This document shows, one piece after another, positions 20,255 to 27,956 of a stretch of 64,000 nucleotides of DNA. Source of the stretch: Pseudoalteromonas spongiae UST010723-006. Lineage in GTDB: Bacteria > Pseudomonadota > Gammaproteobacteria > Enterobacterales > Alteromonadaceae. The position numbers were made by a program, and so were the translations under genes. How positions within the stretch are numbered: position 1 is the first letter of the stretch; the number at the start of each line of letters is the position of its first letter. Location of the stretch: positions 235,001-299,000 of the forward strand of contig NZ_CP011039.1 of assembly GCF_000238255.3 (NCBI RefSeq), in the 5' to 3' direction. The notes beneath the pieces are model-generated. The model searched no databases, was not told where the DNA came from, and saw nothing but the letters and a program-made list of their open reading frames with translations.

Positions 20255-20509
20255 GTGAAAAATTGTGTATGTATTTTCTTACTGCTAATAAGTGCTGGTT
20301 GTTCAACTGGTTTGAAGCAGCGTGACATAAGAGAATGTAGAGAAAATGCGTTTCAAAACCAAGCTCTGCCTATGGCTGTGATAGAAGTGCAATACAATGA
20401 TTGTCTAAGCGAGAAAAGAGAAATGCAGGCGGCAGAGCGGCAAATGGCGCTAATTGAACATGGATTTGAGGTAACGCTAGACGTCTTTGGTGTAAAAGAG
20501 CCTGATTAG
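20255..20509 (+). CDS. Small putative lipoprotein
   Basis: The product has 84 residues from a GTG start preceded by AAGGGAT. The N-terminus MKNCVCIFLLLISAGCSTGL is a short hydrophobic signal ending in SAGC. The lipobox position -3 is Ser instead of Leu, so processing is probable but not certain. The mature part is charged and predicted helical, with two more cysteines (DIRECREN and YNDCLSEKR). It is nine bases downstream of the TonB/TolA-like gene and is probably co-transcribed with it. No family was recognised. Confidence 0.65.
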   Translation: MKNCVCIFLLLISAGCSTGLKQRDIRECRENAFQNQALPMAVIEVQYNDCLSEKREMQAAERQMALIEHGFEVTLDVFGVKEPD

Positions 20510-20815
20510 CTTTAGCGACAATCTTATTTAACTTTCAAGATTGATGTTAATACCTAGTATAACCTAGTACCAATTCAATTAATCACTCATCATTTTGCTG
20601 ACTAAATATATCATTCATTGCGCTACATTTATCTATGTAGGATAAATGTCAATGGCGAGCTAAATGTTTATTTAGCGTTATATCTGATCACATGCACCAA
20701 TAAAATTGGTGTATCGTCATTTATGTACCTCAAGGGAAAATTTAATTCTATCTGCGTGAACCTTTGCTCGAACGCTCACGTCTTGATAATCAAACAATCT
20801 ACTTTGGAAGTGTAA
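20510..20815. other. Structured intergenic region upstream of the ECF sigma gene
   Basis: No credible gene is present. Three perfect hairpins follow one another: ACATTTATC/GATAAATGT (20625-20649), GCTAAAT/ATTTAGC (20659-20676) and CACCAAT/ATTGGTG (20695-20711). TACCAATT at 20568 and AATTGGTGTA at 20704 make an outer inverted repeat around the block. An overlapping direct repeat CCTAGTA occurs at about 20553 and 20563. The region may be a small repeat element or the regulated leader of the sigma gene. Confidence 0.6.
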
Positions 20816-21349
20816 ATGCATCAAGCGCAGGAAGAGTTACTGGTTTTAGCGGCTCAATCAGGGAACACTAAAGCGTTCACCTATCTGTGTCGTCACTACC
20901 AAAAAGCCGTAACTCGCTTTGCGTATAAACTATCGAATGACCCGCAAATAGTGCATGATGCGGTGCAAAATGCATGGTTAAAAATCGCTAATAATCTTCA
21001 CAAATTAAATGACCCTAGAGCATTTAAAAGTTGGTTGTTCAAAGCAGTCCGCTGGAGCGTATATGACTTAATGCGCGCAGCAAAGCGAGATAAAGAGACT
21101 ATCGCAAACGATATAGATGTGCTTGATATTGTCGCGTCAACTAAACCTGAAAGCTTAGAACTCGGGTCCTTGATAGAGCAGCTTCCAGATATAGATAAGC
21201 AGGTTATACATTTGTTCTATTTGGAAGAAATGCAATTGATACAAATAGCCGAGGTATTAGAAGTACCGCTAGGTACGGTTAAATCGAGGCTATACCGTGC
21301 CAGAAAAGCGTTACAAAAGAGTGTAGAGGATAAGCAAGATGAATATTGA
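20816..21349 (+). CDS. ECF-family RNA polymerase sigma factor
   Basis: The product has 177 residues, typical for group 4 sigma factors. Region 2 spans about residues 10-95 (FTYLCRHYQKAVTRFAYKLS, then AVQNAWLKIANNLHKL, then FKSWLFKAVRWSVYDLMR). Region 4 spans about 118-168 (IEQLPDIDKQVIHLFYLEEM, then IAEVLEVPLGTVKSRLYRAR), the helix-turn-helix that reads the -35 element. There is no region 1 or 3. The stop overlaps the next gene by 11 bases, so the downstream membrane protein is probably its co-expressed regulator. The target promoters are not visible here. Confidence 0.93.
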   Translation: MHQAQEELLVLAAQSGNTKAFTYLCRHYQKAVTRFAYKLSNDPQIVHDAVQNAWLKIANNLHKLNDPRAFKSWLFKAVRWSVYDLMRAAKRDKETIANDIDVLDIVASTKPESLELGSLIEQLPDIDKQVIHLFYLEEMQLIQIAEVLEVPLGTVKSRLYRARKALQKSVEDKQDEY

Positions 21350-21719
21350 TGAAAGAATTGTTAAACAACTCGATGCAGATTCAGCTGAAATCGACCGCAT
21401 TTTGGCGGAACAAAATAATGGGCTAGGTGCATTGCTAAATGCGGGTTTAAAAGGCGCGATGCGACCTTGGTTTATATTAGTAAATGTTTTAGTACTAATA
21501 AATTTTCTCGGGCTCGCTTACCTTGTCTATCAATTTTTTACGCAAACAGCAGATACGCAAATATTTTGGGGGGTACTCGCGATTTTCAGTTTTCAATTTC
21601 ATATTGCAGCTAAAAGTTGGCTTTATAACGAAATGAATCGAAGTAGTTTAATGCGTGAAATAAAGCGCCTTGAAGTGGCGGTTAATGACTTAAAAGTTGC
21701 AACAAGTAAGTCGGAGTGA
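21339..21719 (+). CDS. Small membrane protein coupled to ECF sigma factor, possible anti-sigma
   Basis: The product has 126 residues. A charged cytoplasmic N-terminus (MNIDERIVKQLDADSAEIDR) is followed by two hydrophobic segments (about 46-69 and 75-92) and a C-terminal amphipathic helix (MREIKRLEVAVNDLKVATSK) that could be a coiled coil. It lacks the HxxxCxxC zinc motif of classical anti-sigma factors. Its 11-base overlap with the sigma gene and its membrane location fit a role in holding or tuning the sigma factor, but this is inference. Similar small proteins are found next to ECF genes in other alteromonads, from memory. Confidence 0.75.
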   Translation: MNIDERIVKQLDADSAEIDRILAEQNNGLGALLNAGLKGAMRPWFILVNVLVLINFLGLAYLVYQFFTQTADTQIFWGVLAIFSFQFHIAAKSWLYNEMNRSSLMREIKRLEVAVNDLKVATSKSE

Positions 21720-21722
21720 TTG

Positions 21723-21797
21723 ATGGAGAAGCTAAAGACAGTTATTTTTATATTGCTGCAAACGCTGCTATTTATTCTTCAGTTTTTACAGTCATAG
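21723..21797 (+). CDS. Candidate 24-residue membrane microprotein
   Basis: An ATG three bases after the previous stop is preceded by a good ribosome binding site (GGAG, six bases upstream). The peptide begins MEKLKT and continues with a hydrophobic helix (VIFILLQTLLFILQFLQ) that is long enough to span the membrane. It ends at a TAG, and a terminator follows at 21816. It would be the third gene of the sigma factor operon. The short length means chance cannot be excluded, but the site, spacing and hydrophobicity all fit a real small protein. Confidence 0.55.
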   Translation: MEKLKTVIFILLQTLLFILQFLQS

Positions 21798-21815
21798 CAG
21801 ATATTAATATAAAAC

Positions 21816-21843
21816 AAAAAGCCAGCTAAACGCTGGTTTTTTA
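21816..21843 (+). terminator. Terminator of the ECF sigma operon
   Basis: AAAAAGCCAGC pairs with GCTGGTTTTT around a TAAAC loop and is followed by T residues. It closes the sigma factor, membrane protein and microprotein unit. Confidence 0.85.
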
Positions 21844-21950
21844 AAATTAAAACTTTTCTATATGCGCTCAATATTTTACGCTTTTTTTACGCGCTAGCTC
21901 GGTTACTCTTTGATACAGTTAGCTTATTCTTAAGTTGATAACGAAAACTT

Positions 21951-22985
21951 ATGGTTAACAGCTATTTTAGTGACTGCAAGTACCTTGTACTTGTGGTCTG
22001 TTGTATCGCAATTTTAATTTCTTTTTTGTTAGGTCAGTGGCTGCACTCAACCACTGTTGTTTTACTGATTTTGCAGCTTTCAATCGTTTTTGTGGCGTTA
22101 AATTACTCATCTAGGATGGTGTATAGCGCGGCCATTTTTGAGGCGATTGCGTTTAATTTTTTACACACCGCACCACGTTATTCGCTACAGATGTTTCATA
22201 TTGCCGATGTGATTAATTTAGCGGTATTTATTGCGGTCGCTTTTTGTACTTCGGAACTTGCAAAGCGTTATCGCACGCAACAGTCAAATCTCAAGCAAGT
22301 GCAGCTGCGCAATCAGATATTACTCTCGGTTTCACATGATTTACGTACGCCACTGGCTGGTATTATTGGTAATTTAAGTACTTTAAAGCGCTATTATAGC
22401 CAATTAACTCAGCAGCAAGTTACTGAATTGCTTGATAGCGCCACAGTCGAAAGCCACCGTTTACATCATTACATTGAAAACTTATTGCATGCGACAAAGT
22501 TGCAACATGGCGAAATACAAATGGTAAAACATGTTGAATCGGTGGTGGATGTACTGACAAATGCTATGGAGCGTTTAGGTGATAGGCGGAGCAAGGTGCA
22601 TGTTACCGTAAAAATAGGGCAAACCAGCACGTTAATGAGTACAGCATTGCTAGAGCAAGCGATCTTTAACGTACTTGATAATGCAGTCATCTACTCATTC
22701 GATAGACAGCCGGTTGAGGTTAGTGTTTATCGTACGCATCACCATTTAGCGATTGATGTATTTAATCAATGCGACGGGTTTAAACCAGAAATGGCAAACC
22801 AAGTCTTCAATTTGTTTTATTCAGAAAAGAAATTAAAAAATGCTGATTCAGGTATCGGTTTAGGGCTGTGTGTTGCAAAAGGAATTGTTGAAGCGCATCA
22901 AGGTAGTATGCATTGCCAAGCCGTAAATGGAGGGTGTTTGATATCGCTCACTTTACCTTGTTATGAACAGGGAGAAAATGAATGA
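21951..22985 (+). CDS. KdpD-like sensor histidine kinase lacking the N-terminal KdpD/USP domains
   Basis: The product has 344 residues. Residues about 10-100 are hydrophobic and match the KdpD transmembrane (DUF4118) module, including its signature as FEAIAFNFLHTAPRYSLQMF. The HisKA box is LLSVSHDLRTPLAGIIG, with His129 as the phosphorylation site. ATP-binding boxes follow: N box (FNVLDNAVIYS) and G box (DSGIGLGLCVAKGIVEAHQG). The large cytoplasmic N-terminal KdpD and universal-stress domains of E. coli KdpD are missing. It overlaps the response regulator by four bases. Potassium or osmotic sensing is inferred from family and from the adjacent Ktr genes. Confidence 0.92.
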   Translation: MVNSYFSDCKYLVLVVCCIAILISFLLGQWLHSTTVVLLILQLSIVFVALNYSSRMVYSAAIFEAIAFNFLHTAPRYSLQMFHIADVINLAVFIAVAFCTSELAKRYRTQQSNLKQVQLRNQILLSVSHDLRTPLAGIIGNLSTLKRYYSQLTQQQVTELLDSATVESHRLHHYIENLLHATKLQHGEIQMVKHVESVVDVLTNAMERLGDRRSKVHVTVKIGQTSTLMSTALLEQAIFNVLDNAVIYSFDRQPVEVSVYRTHHHLAIDVFNQCDGFKPEMANQVFNLFYSEKKLKNADSGIGLGLCVAKGIVEAHQGSMHCQAVNGGCLISLTLPCYEQGENE

Positions 22986-23677
22986 AGCGCAAAGTATTAG
23001 TAGTAGATGATACGGAGCAGATCCATACCTTTATTCGCATATCTTTGGTAACAGAAGGGTTTGACTATATCGGTGCCTATACAATTTCATCTGCGATGAC
23101 GCAATTTTTGGCAGAGCAGCCCGACATCGTGGTATTAGATCTAGGGTTACCCGATGGTGATGGTTTGACGCTACTACAGCATATAAGACAAACCAGTAAA
23201 GTACCGATATTGATTTTAACGGCGCGCGACCAAGAAGAAGAAAAAGTACGCTTGCTTGAAGCCGGGGCGAATGACTACTTAAGCAAACCATTCGGTGTTA
23301 AAGAGTTAATGGTGCGGCTTAAAGTATTGCTGAGGGATTTGGTTGGCTTATCTCAGTCATCGGATAGCTTACAGTATGAACAGTCACGTTTGTCGACTAG
23401 CACGCGAGAATGTTGGTTGGGAGAGCGTAAAATCAGTCTCACGAAAAAGGAATTTTCATTTATGGTAATGATGCTTGAACGCAAAGGCGAACTTGTTCAT
23501 CAAACCGAGTTGTTAACACGTCTGTGGGGCGAAACCCACGCTCACGACACTCACTATTTACGTATTTTGGTACGTCAATTACGTAAAAAATTTAATGATA
23601 ACGCGAATCAGCCGAGCGTAATTAAAACCGAGACGGGTGTTGGTTATCGCTTAGTCAACGCTCAGGGTAAAACCTGA
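22982..23677 (+). CDS. KdpE-like OmpR-family response regulator
   Basis: The product has 231 residues. The receiver domain has Asp9-Asp10, phospho-acceptor Asp53 (VVLDLGLPDGDG), Thr80 and Lys102 (YLSKPFG), all intact. The winged-helix effector at about 130-228 has the DNA-recognition helix TRLWGETHAHDTHYLRILVRQL and the C-terminal hairpin TETGVGYRLV. The HTHYLRILVRQLRKK stretch is typical of KdpE. It overlaps the kinase by four bases, so the two are co-translated. No kdpFABC genes are nearby; KtrAB follows 245 bp downstream and is the likely target. Confidence 0.93.
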   Translation: MKRKVLVVDDTEQIHTFIRISLVTEGFDYIGAYTISSAMTQFLAEQPDIVVLDLGLPDGDGLTLLQHIRQTSKVPILILTARDQEEEKVRLLEAGANDYLSKPFGVKELMVRLKVLLRDLVGLSQSSDSLQYEQSRLSTSTRECWLGERKISLTKKEFSFMVMMLERKGELVHQTELLTRLWGETHAHDTHYLRILVRQLRKKFNDNANQPSVIKTETGVGYRLVNAQGKT

Positions 23678-23922
23678 AGCATCCAATATAGCAACGCATT
23701 AACCCAGTGCTAAACATGTTTTAGCAACAAACCCAAGAACTTAATAAATAGCTGTCATCCACCGTATGACGGACGGGTTTCTGCTGGCAAAAATTAAGTG
23801 AATTGGTATTACATATTTAATCTGAAAGGTGGGGCTATTTGCCCACTTTTGATGGGGTGATTATGCGTATATCGCGCAATAGTCAGCCAAATTTTATGCT
23901 CTAACTATAAAATAGGATTTTT

Positions 23923-24576
23923 ATGGCGCACTACACAGTGATAGGACTTGGCCGCTTTGGTATTGCCGCAAGTCTTGAATTAATCTCACTTGGCCACACC
24001 GTTACCGGTGTTGATCGAGATATAAAATTAGTTGAAAAATATGCAGGCCAGTTAACTCAGGCAATTATGTGTGATTCAAAAGATGAGGCAGCGCTTAATG
24101 AGTTGAACTTATTAAGCAGTGATACCGTACTTGTGGCGATTGGTGAAGATATGCAGTCCAGCCTGTTATGCACTTTAGCGCTGAAAAATTTGGGCGTTGA
24201 GCAAATATGGGTTAAAGCCAGCACCAAAGCCCACCATACCATAGTGTCAAAATTAGGGGTGCAAAGAATTATCCACCCCGAAGAGGAGATGGGGGTAAGG
24301 GTCGCACAAATGCTAAATTACCCAATGGTTAATAATTATCTTCCCCTTGGTGATGGAATATATGTGGTAGAGATCCATATTAAAGCAACATTCAACGGCA
24401 TTACCTTAGAAAGCTTATTAAGCAACGTAAAAAATAGTGCGCATGCGATTTTAATAAAGCGCGCGAAGGATGTGATATCACATATCTCATTAGATTTTGT
24501 TGTAAAAGAGAACGATACTTTACTGCTTTTCGGTACGCGTGCTGAATTAAAGAGCTTGGCATCAAGGTTGGCATAA
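23923..24576 (+). CDS. ktrA: KtrA/TrkA-type potassium uptake regulatory subunit
   Basis: The product has 217 residues. Residues 1-135 are an RCK_N (TrkA-N) domain with the nucleotide-binding GLGRFG motif (8-13) and the acidic residue ending strand 2 (VTGVDRD). Residues about 140-217 are an RCK_C domain. A single RCK_N/RCK_C pair is the KtrA layout; TrkA has two. It forms a cytoplasmic ring that binds ATP/ADP or NAD(H) and gates the KtrB channel. Its stop and the ktrB start are two bases apart, so the subunits are co-translated. Confidence 0.9.
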   Translation: MAHYTVIGLGRFGIAASLELISLGHTVTGVDRDIKLVEKYAGQLTQAIMCDSKDEAALNELNLLSSDTVLVAIGEDMQSSLLCTLALKNLGVEQIWVKASTKAHHTIVSKLGVQRIIHPEEEMGVRVAQMLNYPMVNNYLPLGDGIYVVEIHIKATFNGITLESLLSNVKNSAHAILIKRAKDVISHISLDFVVKENDTLLLFGTRAELKSLASRLA

Positions 24577-24577
24577 T

Positions 24578-25942
24578 ATGATCGCTTCGTATGCTACTTC
24601 AGATCATCTTGCTCACGCAGTGAAAAAACGCAAAAAGCTTTTTGGTGCACCGCCTTTTATTCTGAGTGCCGCATTTCTTGCGCTAATTCTATTAGGTACT
24701 GTGTTGCTTAAATTACCAATTTCTGTGCACGAGCCGATTAGTTGGATAGAAAGCCTATTTACCGCAACCTCAGCGGTTACGGTCACAGGATTAGTGGTGG
24801 TTGATACAGGTTCTCGCTTTACCTTATTTGGGCAAGTTGTAATTGCATTGCTGATTCAATGTGGTGGGCTCGGGTTAATGACTTTTGCCATCGTTACCTT
24901 ACTGGCGCTAGGTGGAAAAATAGGCTTTTTTGAGCGCACGGTTGCAAAAGAAGCGTTTAACCAAACCGACTCATCAACGCTTATTACTACGGCCAAATCT
25001 GTGCTGATCTTTGCGTTAACCGTTGAATTTATCGGCATGTTGATTTTAACCTTATATTGGCGTGCAGAGCTCGGTTGGGCCGACAGCTTATTTCATAGTT
25101 TTTTTTATACTATTAGCGCATTCAACAATGCTGGTTTTGCCTTGAGCAGTAATAGCTTAGAGTCGTATGTTGACGATCCCGTTATTAACTTCACTATCAC
25201 CGGGCTGTTTATTATCGGCGGTTTAGGGTTTTCGGTATGGATGGATATAAAACGCAATCGTCGTTGGAAACGCCTTACCGTATATAGCCGCTTAATGATT
25301 ATTGGTACCGTGCTAATCAACGCGGTGGCGATTATTGCTATTTACTGCATCGAATATAACAATCCTAATACACTCGTGCCATTAAGTGAGTCTGGTAAAT
25401 GGCTTGCCGCTTGGTTTCAAGCGGTAACAACTAGAACGGCAGGTTTCAATACCTTACCAATTAATCAGCTTGAAGACGCAAGCACCATGTTGATGTTGGT
25501 CCTAATGTTTATTGGGGGAGGGTCATTAAGTACCGCTAGCGGCATCAAGGTGGTGACATTTATGGTGCTTATTTTAGCGACTTATTCATATCTAAGACGT
25601 GATAATCAAATCTATGTTTTTAACCGAGAGATCTCGCGTGAAACAATTAGGAAGGCGCTGGCGTTAGCTATGGTGTCGATTATGATTACGTGGCTCGCAA
25701 TATTTGTACTTTCACTTACCGAAAAGGCCGATATGTTAGATATTGTATTTGAAACTGTTTCAGCGTTAGGCACGGTTGGTTTGTCGCGGGGTTTAACCGG
25801 TGAACTTTCCACCTTTGGTGAGTTAATTATTATTTTTATGATGTATATGGGAAGGCTAGGGCCCTTAACATTAGCTTACTTTTTAGCAACGCCAAGGCAA
25901 AAGAAACTGCGTTATGCCGAAACTAAATTAGCCATTGGCTAA
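24578..25942 (+). CDS. ktrB: KtrB/TrkH-type potassium transporter membrane subunit
   Basis: The product has 454 residues with the four M1-P-M2 repeats of the Trk/Ktr/HKT superfamily. The four pore loops with their filter glycines are visible: TSAVTVTGLVVVD, SAFNNAGFALSS, TTRTAGFNTLPI and SALGTVGLSRGLTG. Length and single filter glycines favour KtrB over TrkH. It conducts potassium uptake in the inner membrane, gated by the KtrA ring. Family knowledge says many KtrB proteins need sodium; this is not testable here. It is followed by a terminator shared with the converging pckA. Confidence 0.92.
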   Translation: MIASYATSDHLAHAVKKRKKLFGAPPFILSAAFLALILLGTVLLKLPISVHEPISWIESLFTATSAVTVTGLVVVDTGSRFTLFGQVVIALLIQCGGLGLMTFAIVTLLALGGKIGFFERTVAKEAFNQTDSSTLITTAKSVLIFALTVEFIGMLILTLYWRAELGWADSLFHSFFYTISAFNNAGFALSSNSLESYVDDPVINFTITGLFIIGGLGFSVWMDIKRNRRWKRLTVYSRLMIIGTVLINAVAIIAIYCIEYNNPNTLVPLSESGKWLAAWFQAVTTRTAGFNTLPINQLEDASTMLMLVLMFIGGGSLSTASGIKVVTFMVLILATYSYLRRDNQIYVFNREISRETIRKALALAMVSIMITWLAIFVLSLTEKADMLDIVFETVSALGTVGLSRGLTGELSTFGELIIIFMMYMGRLGPLTLAYFLATPRQKKLRYAETKLAIG

Positions 25943-25943
25943 A

Positions 25944-25974
25944 TAAAAAGCCAGCTAAATGCTGGCTTTTTTAA
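25944..25974 (+). terminator. Terminator between ktrB and converging pckA
   Basis: AAAAGCCAGC pairs with GCTGGCTTTT around TAAAT (25946-25955 and 25961-25970), with A and T runs on both sides. It can serve both strands, because ktrB ends at 25942 and pckA ends at 25993 from the other side. Confidence 0.9.
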
Positions 25975-25992
25975 TTAAGGAGAATGACTTAA

Positions 25993-27603
25993 TTAAAGTT
26001 TCGGGCCTGCCGCTACAAGCGCCTTGCCGTTTTCTGTGTCAGTGAACTTGTCAAAGTTATCAACAAAACGCTTAGCTAGGTCTGTTGCTTTGTCAGTCCA
26101 TACGCTTGCATCCTCGTAAGTGTTACGAGGATCAAGAATATCACCTTCTACACCTTCAAGTGACTTAGGTACTTCAAGGTTAAACAGTGGCACGATTTCA
26201 GTTTCAGCGTTATCGATAGAGCCGTCTAAGATAGCGTCAATGATTGCACGCGTTGCTTTAATTGAAATACGTTTGCCTGTGCCGTTCCAACCTGTGTTTA
26301 CTAGGTAAGCTTCAGCGCCAGCAGCTTCCATACGCTTTTGTAGTACTTCAGCGTACTGCGTTGGGTGAAGTGATAAGAACGCAGCACCAAAACAGCTTGA
26401 GAAAGTAGGTGTAGGTTCAGTAATACCACGCTCAGTACCCGCTAGCTTCGCAGTGAAACCCGATAGGAAGTAGTACTGAGTTTGCTCAGGCGTTAATTTA
26501 GCAACTGGTGGTAGTACACCAAACGCGTCAGCAGTTAGGAAGATAACTTTCTTCGCGTGACCTGCTTTAGAAACTGGCTTAACAATGTTGTCAATGTGGT
26601 GAATTGGGTAAGAAACACGCGTGTTCTCAGTTGTTGAGTTATCGTCAAAATCAATTTTGCCGTTTTCATCAACTGATACGTTTTCTAATAATGCATCACG
26701 ACGGATTGCATTGTAGATGTCTGGTTCATTTTCTTTGCTTAGGTTAATTGTTTTTGCGTAACAACCACCTTCAAAGTTAAATACGCCGTTGTCATCCCAA
26801 CCGTGCTCGTCATCACCAATAAGCTCGCGCTTAGGATCGGTTGAAAGTGTTGTTTTACCAGTACCAGAAAGACCGAAGAAAATAGCAACGTCGCCATCTT
26901 TACCTACGTTAGCACTACAGTGCATTGACGCGATGCCTTTAAGTGGTAGGTAGTAGTTCATCATTGAGAACATACCTTTTTTCATTTCACCGCCGTACCA
27001 AGTACCACCAATTAATTGGATTTTTTCAGTTAGGTTAAATGCAACGAAGTTTTCAGAGTTAAGGCCCTGTTCTTGCCATTTGTCATTCGTGGTTTTCGCA
27101 CCATTCATTACGATGAAGTCAGGCTCGTAATCTTTTAGCTCTTCTTCAGAAGGACGAATGAACATGTTTTTAACGAAATGTGCTTGCCATGCTACTTCAG
27201 TAACAAAACGTACTTTAAGGCGTGTGTCTTCGTTCGCACCACAGAATGTGTCAACTACGAAAAGACGCTTGCCTGAAAGCTGCTTAGTCACTAAACCTTT
27301 TAGGTGTGACCAAGTTTCAGGAGTCATTGGTTTGTTGTCGTTTTTACCTTGATCAGACCACCACACAGTGTCAGCTGAGGTTTCATCACGTACGATGTAC
27401 TTATCTTTAGGTGAACGGCCGGTAAAGATACCAGTTTTCACGTTAACTGCGCCTAATTCAGTTTCGACACCTTTGTCATAACCTTCAAGGCCCGCTTTAG
27501 TTTCTTCCGCAAAAAGTAACTCGTAAGATGGATTGTGAACAATTTCTGAAACATCGTGAATGCCATATTGCGACAAATCAATCGAGTTTTCTAAAGCTGA
27601 CAT
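25993..27603 (-). CDS. pckA: Phosphoenolpyruvate carboxykinase (ATP)
   Basis: The product has 536 residues, close to E. coli PckA (540). It converts oxaloacetate and ATP to phosphoenolpyruvate, CO2 and ADP, the first committed step of gluconeogenesis. The ATP-binding P-loop is [12 protein letters not shown] (244-255), and the kinase-2 and specificity motifs follow ([20 protein letters not shown]). The substrate-binding segment [14 protein letters not shown] is intact at about 60-73. It is transcribed alone, from a promoter in the 353-bp gap upstream, which carries two operator-like palindromes. It fits growth on amino acids and organic acids. Confidence 0.98.
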   Translation of the reverse strand: MSALENSIDLSQYGIHDVSEIVHNPSYELLFAEETKAGLEGYDKGVETELGAVNVKTGIFTGRSPKDKYIVRDETSADTVWWSDQGKNDNKPMTPETWSHLKGLVTKQLSGKRLFVVDTFCGANEDTRLKVRFVTEVAWQAHFVKNMFIRPSEEELKDYEPDFIVMNGAKTTNDKWQEQGLNSENFVAFNLTEKIQLIGGTWYGGEMKKGMFSMMNYYLPLKGIASMHCSANVGKDGDVAIFFGLSGTGKTTLSTDPKRELIGDDEHGWDDNGVFNFEGGCYAKTINLSKENEPDIYNAIRRDALLENVSVDENGKIDFDDNSTTENTRVSYPIHHIDNIVKPVSKAGHAKKVIFLTADAFGVLPPVAKLTPEQTQYYFLSGFTAKLAGTERGITEPTPTFSSCFGAAFLSLHPTQYAEVLQKRMEAAGAEAYLVNTGWNGTGKRISIKATRAIIDAILDGSIDNAETEIVPLFNLEVPKSLEGVEGDILDPRNTYEDASVWTDKATDLAKRFVDNFDKFTDTENGKALVAAGPKL

Positions 27604-27904
27604 AGTTTAAACACTCCTAGGGGTTTTGAACGGGTAGTAAAATAAAATCGAATAAAATTCGAGCGTCAATTCTATCTTAATACTAGAGTAAAACCAAAGC
27701 TGAAACCCCCGATTTTTCTAGGAATTATGTATTTTTTTTCATGATACCGGTGTCATTTCAAAATACCCAATATGCATTAAAGTAATGACATCGCTGTCAT
27801 TTTGTTTTTGTGTTTTTTATAGACTTTTAATGCAGGGAATTTGCGGCAAGTTAATTGCAATTCTGATGTTATTAGGATTGGTTAAACGCTTAACTAATTT
27901 AGAT
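27604..27904 (-). promoter_or_regulatory. pckA upstream region with two operator-like palindromes
   Basis: Two similar dyads occur: ATGATACC/GGTGTCAT at 27741-27756 (one mismatch) and AATGACA-TCGC-TGTCATT at 27784-27801 (perfect arms). Both fit TGA(C/T)A-N4-TGTCA. Their centres are 44 bp apart, close to four helical turns, which would allow two dimers on the same face. The nearer dyad is about 140 bp upstream of the start codon. The regulator is not identified. Confidence 0.6.
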
Positions 27905-27907
27905 AAC

Positions 27908-27935
27908 AAAAAAGCAGGCATTTAGCCTGCTTTTT
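27908..27935 (-). terminator. Terminator downstream of hslO
   Basis: GCAGGC and GCCTGC pair around ATTTA, flanked by runs of A and T. Read on the minus strand it follows the hslO stop codon and ends in a T-run, so it terminates the hslR-hslO unit and separates it from the pckA promoter. Confidence 0.88.
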
Positions 27936-27956
27936 CAATAAAAAACATTTTTTGTA

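Noticed and set aside
20618..20815. 65-codon reading frame upstream of the sigma factor
   Set aside because: It crosses three hairpins, has no ribosome binding site and has no typical protein features; it is treated as noncoding.
20816..25942. Sigma factor to ktrB as one transferred genomic island
   Set aside because: No integrase, tRNA or clear direct repeats were found and composition looks like the surroundings; the flanking motif alone is too weak.
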